This document shows, in pieces, positions 60,070-64,000 of a stretch of 64,000 nucleotides of DNA (positions within the stretch are counted from its first letter, which is position 1; every line of letters starts with the position of its first letter). Where the stretch lies: positions 310,001-374,000 of the forward strand of contig NZ_FNUM01000003.1 in assembly GCF_900107995.1 (NCBI RefSeq), given 5' to 3'. This stretch comes from Alcanivorax sp. DSM 26293. Lineage in GTDB: Bacteria > Pseudomonadota > Gammaproteobacteria > Pseudomonadales > Alcanivoracaceae. The notes beneath the pieces were generated by a model. It made no database searches. It worked only from the letters and a program-made list of their open reading frames with translations, and was not told the DNA's origin. The position numbers and the translations under genes are program-made.

Positions 60070-60672
60070 ATGAGTGAACAGAATGACCGGCTGCGCCAGC
60101 AACTGGTCGGCGGCCTGTTGCGGCAACTGCATCTGGATGTGATGAGCCAGCGGTTTAATCCCCGCCTGGTGCTGGCGCTGTTCAATCTGGTCAACGGCGG
60201 GTTGAGCATTGCCCTGATCGCCATCGTTGCACTGATTACCCAGCAGTCCTTTATCTTTCCCTCCCTGGGGGCCACCGCCTTTCTGCTGTTCCACCTGCCC
60301 CTGGCGGAAGCCGCCTCGCCACGCAATGTGCTCAGCGGTCACGTGATCGGCGTGCTCTGTGGCTGGGCTGCCCTGTGGATATGCGGGCTGGACGATGCCC
60401 CCGCCGCGTTTCTGACCGGGGTGGAATGGCCTCGTGTGGTGGCGGCCAGTCTCTCACTGGGCTTCACCAGTGCCCTGATGATCCTGTTGCGGGTCGCCCA
60501 TCCCCCCGCCGGAGCCACGGCGCTGATTGTCTCCCTGGGCCTGATGCATGAGCTGCAGCAGCTACCGGTGCTGATCAGCGCCGTGGCTCTGCTGGTCGCC
60601 CAGGCCTTTATCATCAACCGGGTTGCCGGGATTCCCTATCCGCTATGGCGCAGTGAAAAGCAGAACCATTGA
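60070..60672 (+). CDS. HPP-family membrane protein
   Basis: A 200-residue polytopic membrane protein of the HPP family, with four or five helices. The name motif appears as VAHPPAGATALIVSLGL (about residues 140-156), and PSLGATAFLLFHLPLAEAAS with NVLSGHVIGVLCGW are other conserved parts. Relatives are nitrite or unknown small-ion carriers. The start is ATG at 60070; a longer frame from 59995 gives 25 unmatched residues. Confidence 0.88.
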   Translation: MSEQNDRLRQQLVGGLLRQLHLDVMSQRFNPRLVLALFNLVNGGLSIALIAIVALITQQSFIFPSLGATAFLLFHLPLAEAASPRNVLSGHVIGVLCGWAALWICGLDDAPAAFLTGVEWPRVVAASLSLGFTSALMILLRVAHPPAGATALIVSLGLMHELQQLPVLISAVALLVAQAFIINRVAGIPYPLWRSEKQNH

Positions 60673-60682
60673 CTCATTTTCG

Positions 60683-60703
60683 TAATGAGAATTGCTTTTA
60701 TTA
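60683..60703 (+). promoter_or_regulatory. Fur-box-like site
   Basis: The 21-bp site begins TAATGAGAATTGC and ends TTTTATTA. Its first half is a near-perfect half of the GATAATGATAATCATTATC consensus, while the second half is weaker. It lies 43 bp before the PepSY gene. Iron control would fit, because PepSY-type proteins are often iron-regulated. Confidence 0.45.
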
Positions 60704-60745
60704 CTGATAGACTGCGGCGCTTACTCTGATCGTCACAGGTGCCCC

Positions 60746-62005
60746 ATGCGCGCAATTCTGGTGGTTCTTCATCGCTGGTTCGGCCTCTTTATTGCCGGCT
60801 TTCTGATTATTGCCGGCCTGACCGGGGCGCTGATTTCCTGGGACCACGAGCTGGATGAATGGCTCAACCCGCACCTGTTCGAGAGCCAGAGTGAAGGGCA
60901 ACCGCTGCCCATGCTGGAACTGGTGGACCGGGTGGAGCAGGCCGACCCCCGGGTACGCGCCAGCTTTTTCCATCTGGAGCCGGAGCCCGGCCACAACGCG
61001 GAAATCTGGGTGGACGCCAGGGTGAATCCGGAAACGGGCCGCCGCTATGAGCTGGACTACGACCACGCCTTCGTGGACCCGGTCACCGGCGAGATCGTCG
61101 GTAAGCGCCTGTGGGGCAAGATCTCCCTGCACCCGGAACACCTGATGTCCTTCCTCTACAAGCTGCACTTCACCCTGCACTTGCCGGAGTGGAAGGGCAT
61201 TGATCGCTGGGGGATCTGGCTGATGGGTGCCGCCGCCATGGTGTGGCTGTTCGACACCTTTATCGCCATGGCACTGACCCTGCCGCGTAAGCGCCGTACC
61301 CAAAAGCCCGCTGGCAAGAGCTGGCTGCAACGCTGGAAACCTGCCTGGATGATTCGCCGCGGCGCCGGCGCCTACAAGCTGAATTTCGACCTGCACCGGG
61401 CCGTGGGCCTGTGGGTGTTCGGCCTGCTACTGATTCTGGCGTTTACCTCTTTCTCCCTGAACCTGTACCGGGAAATTTTCTACCCGGTCATGTCCATGGT
61501 CTCCGAAACCACCCCCGGGCCTTTCGAGACACGCACCCCCACCGCCCTGCATGAACCGGTGGAACCCCAGGTAAGCTGGCCAGCCCTGTTCGATAAAGCG
61601 CGCACCGAAGCGGATAACCGCCAGTGGCAAGAGCCCATCGGCGATACCTTCTACAGCGACAACTTCGCCGTGTTCGGGGTGCGCTTCTATTACCCGGGCG
61701 AAGACCACGACAGCGGCGGCATGAAAGTGAAAAGCCTTTACTACGATGGCGAAAACGGCCAGCTGATCGGTGACGAAGTGCCCTGGGAAGGCACCGCCGC
61801 CGACGTCTTCAACCAGCTGCAGTTCCCCCTGCATTCCGGCCGCATCGCCGGCCTGCCCGGCCGTATCATCGTATCGATCATGGGCATTGCCGTGGCCATG
61901 CTCTCCATCACCGGCGTAGTGATCTGGTGGAAGAAACGCAAGGCGCGGGTGGCGAGCAAAAAGCGTAAGCAGATCAACACATCCACCGCCACATCAGCCA
62001 CCTGA
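60746..62005 (+). CDS. PepSY-domain inner-membrane protein
   Basis: A 419-residue PepSY-associated transmembrane protein. The start (AILVVLHRWFGLFIAGFLII, then TGALISWDHELDEWLNP) has the typical H-R-W-x-G motif. Membrane helices are at about 8-30, 155-180, 220-245 and 375-400, with periplasmic loops between. Relatives include siderophore- and ferric-reductase-like proteins. A Fur-box-like site is upstream. The ATG at 60746 is chosen because a longer frame lacks a ribosome-binding site. Exact function is unknown. Confidence 0.88.
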   Translation: MRAILVVLHRWFGLFIAGFLIIAGLTGALISWDHELDEWLNPHLFESQSEGQPLPMLELVDRVEQADPRVRASFFHLEPEPGHNAEIWVDARVNPETGRRYELDYDHAFVDPVTGEIVGKRLWGKISLHPEHLMSFLYKLHFTLHLPEWKGIDRWGIWLMGAAAMVWLFDTFIAMALTLPRKRRTQKPAGKSWLQRWKPAWMIRRGAGAYKLNFDLHRAVGLWVFGLLLILAFTSFSLNLYREIFYPVMSMVSETTPGPFETRTPTALHEPVEPQVSWPALFDKARTEADNRQWQEPIGDTFYSDNFAVFGVRFYYPGEDHDSGGMKVKSLYYDGENGQLIGDEVPWEGTAADVFNQLQFPLHSGRIAGLPGRIIVSIMGIAVAMLSITGVVIWWKKRKARVASKKRKQINTSTATSAT

Positions 62006-62023
62006 ACGGCCTGCTAACCACCC

Positions 62024-62124
62024 TGTAGGAGCGCCACTTGAGGCGCGAAATAGGCTTGCGACACGATGACAAAATGGAGAGGCTATAAAACCACATGGTT
62101 CGCGCCTCAAGTGGCGCTCCTACA
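62024..62124. repeat. REP-like pair beside the RAYT gene
   Basis: TGTAGGAGCGCCACTTGAGG from 62024 (26 bp) faces its inverse at 62099-62124, with 49 bp between. It ends 7 bp before the stop of the RAYT gene. The CTTGAGG subfamily matches those at 35029 and 54391. Confidence 0.88.
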
Positions 62125-62131
62125 GCAATCC

Positions 62132-62575
62132 TCAAAGCCACATCGCATTCCAGTAAGGGTAATATCTAAGGGATTTGACCAGGCCGGCACGCAGGGGATT
62201 GGCAACAATATAACGGGCAATATCCTTGATCGATTCCTGGTAGCGGATCGCATGGTCGTGGTAGCCCCTTTGCCAGATGCGCCCCCCTGACAAACGACCG
62301 CTCCTGCCTTTTACAAGATTCATGGTTGTGGAAAGTGGGTACTTCCCCTCCAGCGTAAAAAGCCAATGGATATGATCCGGCATCACGACAAAACAGAATG
62401 AGGAGGTCATCCCCTGCTTATCGGACCAGAGCAATGTCCGGCACATGGTTCGCGCATGCTGTGCGTCTTCAAACCAAGGATACCGCCCATTCGTCACTGC
62501 AGTGACGTGATAAACCCTTCCCGCCTCGGAGTAACGACCCTGCCTGAGACGATTTCCCTGATATCGCTTTTCCAT
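62132..62575 (-). CDS. REP-associated tyrosine transposase (RAYT)
   Basis: A 147-residue Y1/HUH-type transposase. The HUH motif is H-x-H in VVMPDHIHWLF (His68, His70), and the nucleophile is Tyr122 in YIVANPLRAGLV, which is typical of RAYT and IS200/IS605 proteins. It is a free-standing copy with no IS ends. Its stop is 7 bp from a REP-like pair, and a decayed copy lies about 55 bp beyond its start. Such domesticated transposases are thought to bind and spread REP palindromes, but not themselves as an IS. The ATG at 62575 gives the best start. Confidence 0.92.
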   Translation of the reverse strand: MEKRYQGNRLRQGRYSEAGRVYHVTAVTNGRYPWFEDAQHARTMCRTLLWSDKQGMTSSFCFVVMPDHIHWLFTLEGKYPLSTTMNLVKGRSGRLSGGRIWQRGYHDHAIRYQESIKDIARYIVANPLRAGLVKSLRYYPYWNAMWL

Positions 62576-62630
62576 ACAAAAAGGATTGCGCCCAAGCACA
62601 AGGCAGCAAAGCCGATATCGCTGAAGTTTC

Positions 62631-62651
62631 TGTAGGCGGCACGATCAAGCG
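62631..62651 (+). repeat. degenerate REP-like half copy upstream of the RAYT gene
   Basis: TGTAGGCGGCACGATCAAGC resembles a decayed TGTAGGAGC arm. It lies about 55 bp before the RAYT start, so the transposase gene has relatives of its repeat on both sides. Confidence 0.4.
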
Positions 62652-62679
62652 AACGAGAGCAGGCTCTCAACAGCAAGCA

Positions 62680-63102
62680 TCAGAACCGATCACGACCGGG
62701 CTGGTTGAGGTTGTTGATGCGGGTCTTGCCTAGCAGTTTCAGTAACAGATTGCGGAAGAAACGCAGTAGCGGATAGAGCACTTTCGAGACACGCCGGGAA
62801 CGGAACATCCAGTAGTTGAAACGGTTGAAGATCCCCGAGCGGCTGCCGATCAGGGCCAGGGCATGGATGGCATCGGCGCCGTAATAGAGCTGGTCGCCCA
62901 TCTTCAGCACCATACCCTGATCGATATCCAGGCCGGCGCCGGTGATCTCGCGCATCACCTCACTGTCTTCCCGGGCATCCACGATACGCAGTTCACCCAC
63001 GCTTTCGCGGACGCGCACTACCTGGCAATAGGCGTGGCAGGCCGGGCATTCCTTGTCGTAGACCAGCAGGATGTTGGGGCGTGAAATGTCGGGACGGGAC
63101 AC
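62680..63102 (-). CDS. DCC-family (DUF393) thiol-oxidoreductase-like protein
   Basis: A 140-residue thioredoxin-like protein of the DUF393/DCC family. The N-terminal motif is LLVYDKECPACHAYC (Cys about residues 17 and 20), followed by RIVDAREDSEVMREI. Later parts (GADAIHALALIGSRSGIFNR) match the family. The start is GTG at 63102 because GGAGG lies 4 bp upstream; a longer TTG-initiated frame is less likely. It is separated by a strong terminator from the CsgG-like gene upstream. Confidence 0.82.
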   Translation of the reverse strand: MSRPDISRPNILLVYDKECPACHAYCQVVRVRESVGELRIVDAREDSEVMREITGAGLDIDQGMVLKMGDQLYYGADAIHALALIGSRSGIFNRFNYWMFRSRRVSKVLYPLLRFFRNLLLKLLGKTRINNLNQPGRDRF

Positions 63103-63121
63103 ATGGCCTCCGGCTGAACCC

Positions 63122-63146
63122 AAAAAAAGCCCCCTGTCGGGGGCTT
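63122..63146 (-). terminator. terminator after the CsgG-like gene
   Basis: On the minus strand, AAGCCCCC pairs with GGGGGCTT around a 4-nt loop and is followed by TTTTTTT. It stands 5 bp after the CsgG-like stop, upstream of the DCC gene. Confidence 0.85.
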
Positions 63147-63150
63147 GTTG

Positions 63151-64000
63151 TTACCACTGAATCGGCGCTTCCGACGAGCCCGGGCTGGGCGCCTGCCCGG
63201 CGGGTCCGGCCGTCGGGCTGTCTGCGCCAGCGGCACTGCGTACCCGGTCGCCGGCCTGCAGGGGACTGCTGGCCGGGCCGTCCAGGCGAGCGACGCCATA
63301 ATCCGGGCGCACATCGGTGACGGTCAGGGTGGCCAGGGCGTTACCCTCCAGCTTGATGGTCAGGCCGGTGTCCGGGTCTTTCATTTCCCCGGCGGGGCGA
63401 TAGACCTGCATGCTGGCATCCTGCTCCAGCCGGCCCTGACCCTGGCTCAGGAATACGGTATCGCCCTGCACCTTGATGATCTGCACCGGATAGAGCACAT
63501 CCGTGGCGGCACCGGCCATGGCCCGGGCAATGACGGGATAGAGTTCATCCGCCAGCCGCTCCGGGTGGTTGCGGTCGTCGATCTTGAGCTGACGGGCCAC
63601 CTCGCGGATGGACGCTTCAGACTGGTTCCAGTCGAACAGGTCTGCCCAGAGGATTTCGCTGCTGGTGGTATCGATCAATCGATAGCGAACCCGGATGCGC
63701 GGCTCATAACCGGAAAACTTGGCACCATAGAATTCCCGCTGACTGTCGCCGATGCTGAAATCTTCGATGGTGCCTACCAGCAGCAGATCGGCCCCTTTGC
63801 GCTGCCCCAGCCGGGCCAGCTCTTCCGGCGCCACACTGCCGCTGGCGACGACGGACTGCTCCTGATCAATGGCATCCAGGTTGGCCCGGTCCAGCACCCG
63901 GAAACGACCGGACTGGGTAAAGGCGGTAACCAGATCATCGCGCAGCTGACGCTGCACCTGGCTGGCCGGCACCTGCACGTCACCCAGGTCATAACGGGGC
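63151..64000 (-). CDS. CsgG-like/curli-assembly-type protein, 5' end missing
   Basis: At least 283 codons of a secreted or envelope protein are open to the right edge, so the start lies outside. The part seen has RRDDLVTAF-like QRQLRDDLVTAFTQSGRFRV, then ELARLGQRKGADLLLVGTIE and YRLIDTTSSEILWADLF. This is the pattern of CsgG/TolB-type domains in lipoproteins. The C-terminal 25 residues are Pro/Ala/Gly-rich. Family members form or assist outer-membrane channels. The signal peptide must lie beyond the edge. It ends in a terminator. Confidence 0.75.
   Translation of the reverse strand, partial: PRYDLGDVQVPASQVQRQLRDDLVTAFTQSGRFRVLDRANLDAIDQEQSVVASGSVAPEELARLGQRKGADLLLVGTIEDFSIGDSQREFYGAKFSGYEPRIRVRYRLIDTTSSEILWADLFDWNQSEASIREVARQLKIDDRNHPERLADELYPVIARAMAGAATDVLYPVQIIKVQGDTVFLSQGQGRLEQDASMQVYRPAGEMKDPDTGLTIKLEGNALATLTVTDVRPDYGVARLDGPASSPLQAGDRVRSAAGADSPTAGPAGQAPSPGSSEAPIQW

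Noticed and set aside
62132-62575. A complete insertion sequence of the IS200/IS605 type
   Set aside because: The protein is single and lacks an accessory gene and IS-type ends; the REP-like palindrome next to it fits a RAYT better.

Overview
The window is 64 kb of GC-rich gammaproteobacterial chromosome. Gene content and order suggest an Alcanivorax-like marine hydrocarbon degrader or a close relative. This rests on two things: a pyrB-pyrC'/pyrR/ruvX/algH/tonB3/gshB/pilGHIJK/chpABC block known from Pseudomonas and relatives, and a coniferyl/fatty-aldehyde dehydrogenase plus GMC alcohol oxidase operon. The genus is inference from gene content, not from a marker gene. There is no rRNA, tRNA, CRISPR array, prophage or complete insertion sequence that I can support.

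Layout. 1-7.5 kb: the 5' end of azoR, a divergent LysR regulator, a minus-strand cluster of envelope genes of unknown role (two tandem paralogous membrane-anchored beta-repeat proteins, a 68-residue membrane protein, a DUF445 protein and a possible DUF4393 protein), then two unknown plus-strand genes and a DUF4136 lipoprotein. 7.5-9 kb: a thioredoxin-fold pair (TlpA-like and a short DsbG-like protein). 9-17 kb: pyrimidine genes pyrR-pyrB-pyrC' (the catalytically degenerate dihydroorotase) on the minus strand, cytochrome b561 and YceI, ruvX, algH, a TonB-type protein and gshB. 17-30 kb: the complete twitching chemosensory operon pilG-pilH-pilI-pilJ-pilK-chpA-chpB-chpC. chpC overlaps a metallo-beta-lactamase-fold gene, which in turn overlaps a lipid A-type acyltransferase gene. 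32-42.8 kb: housekeeping and membrane genes (cytochrome b561, an FKBP isomerase, NfeD plus an SPFH protein, gloA, a lysine-rich HTH protein, YoaK, DJ-1/PfpI, TfoX, MAPEG, cold-shock/DUF1294, rsmE, a YheT hydrolase). 42.8-45 kb: an AT-rich accessory island with an orphan integron cassette (gene plus 60-bp attC), a truncated second cassette and another foreign-looking gene, with no integrase. 45-50 kb: a TetR regulator divergent from an aldehyde dehydrogenase/Tat protein/GMC oxidoreductase operon. 50-64 kb: a RIO-type kinase, MerR plus an epimerase, coaD, ggt, a nitronate monooxygenase-like gene, a Kef-type antiporter, an HPP protein, a PepSY reductase-like protein with a Fur-box-like site, a RAYT transposase, a DCC-family protein and a partial CsgG-like gene.

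Several palindromic repeat families are scattered between genes. The commonest begins TGTAGGAGC. It occurs as six head-to-head pairs and at least two half copies, and one pair lies 8 bp downstream of the RAYT gene, so this is probably the genome's REP/RAYT system. Other repeats are a 266-bp hairpin element with a perfect 25-bp terminal inverted repeat between pyrR and pyrB, a 34-bp palindrome downstream of the RIO kinase gene, and a nested repeat between the dsbG-like gene and pyrC'.

The most unusual observations are: (i) the orphan integron cassette, whose left boundary is exactly complementary to the non-consensus R'' core of its own attC, with the region bracketed by 17-bp inverted repeats; (ii) the pyrR-pyrB hairpin, which pairs the pyrR stop-codon region with the pyrB ribosome-binding region; (iii) the metallo-hydrolase/acyltransferase extension of the Chp operon; and (iv) the envelope cluster at 1.2-5.0 kb.
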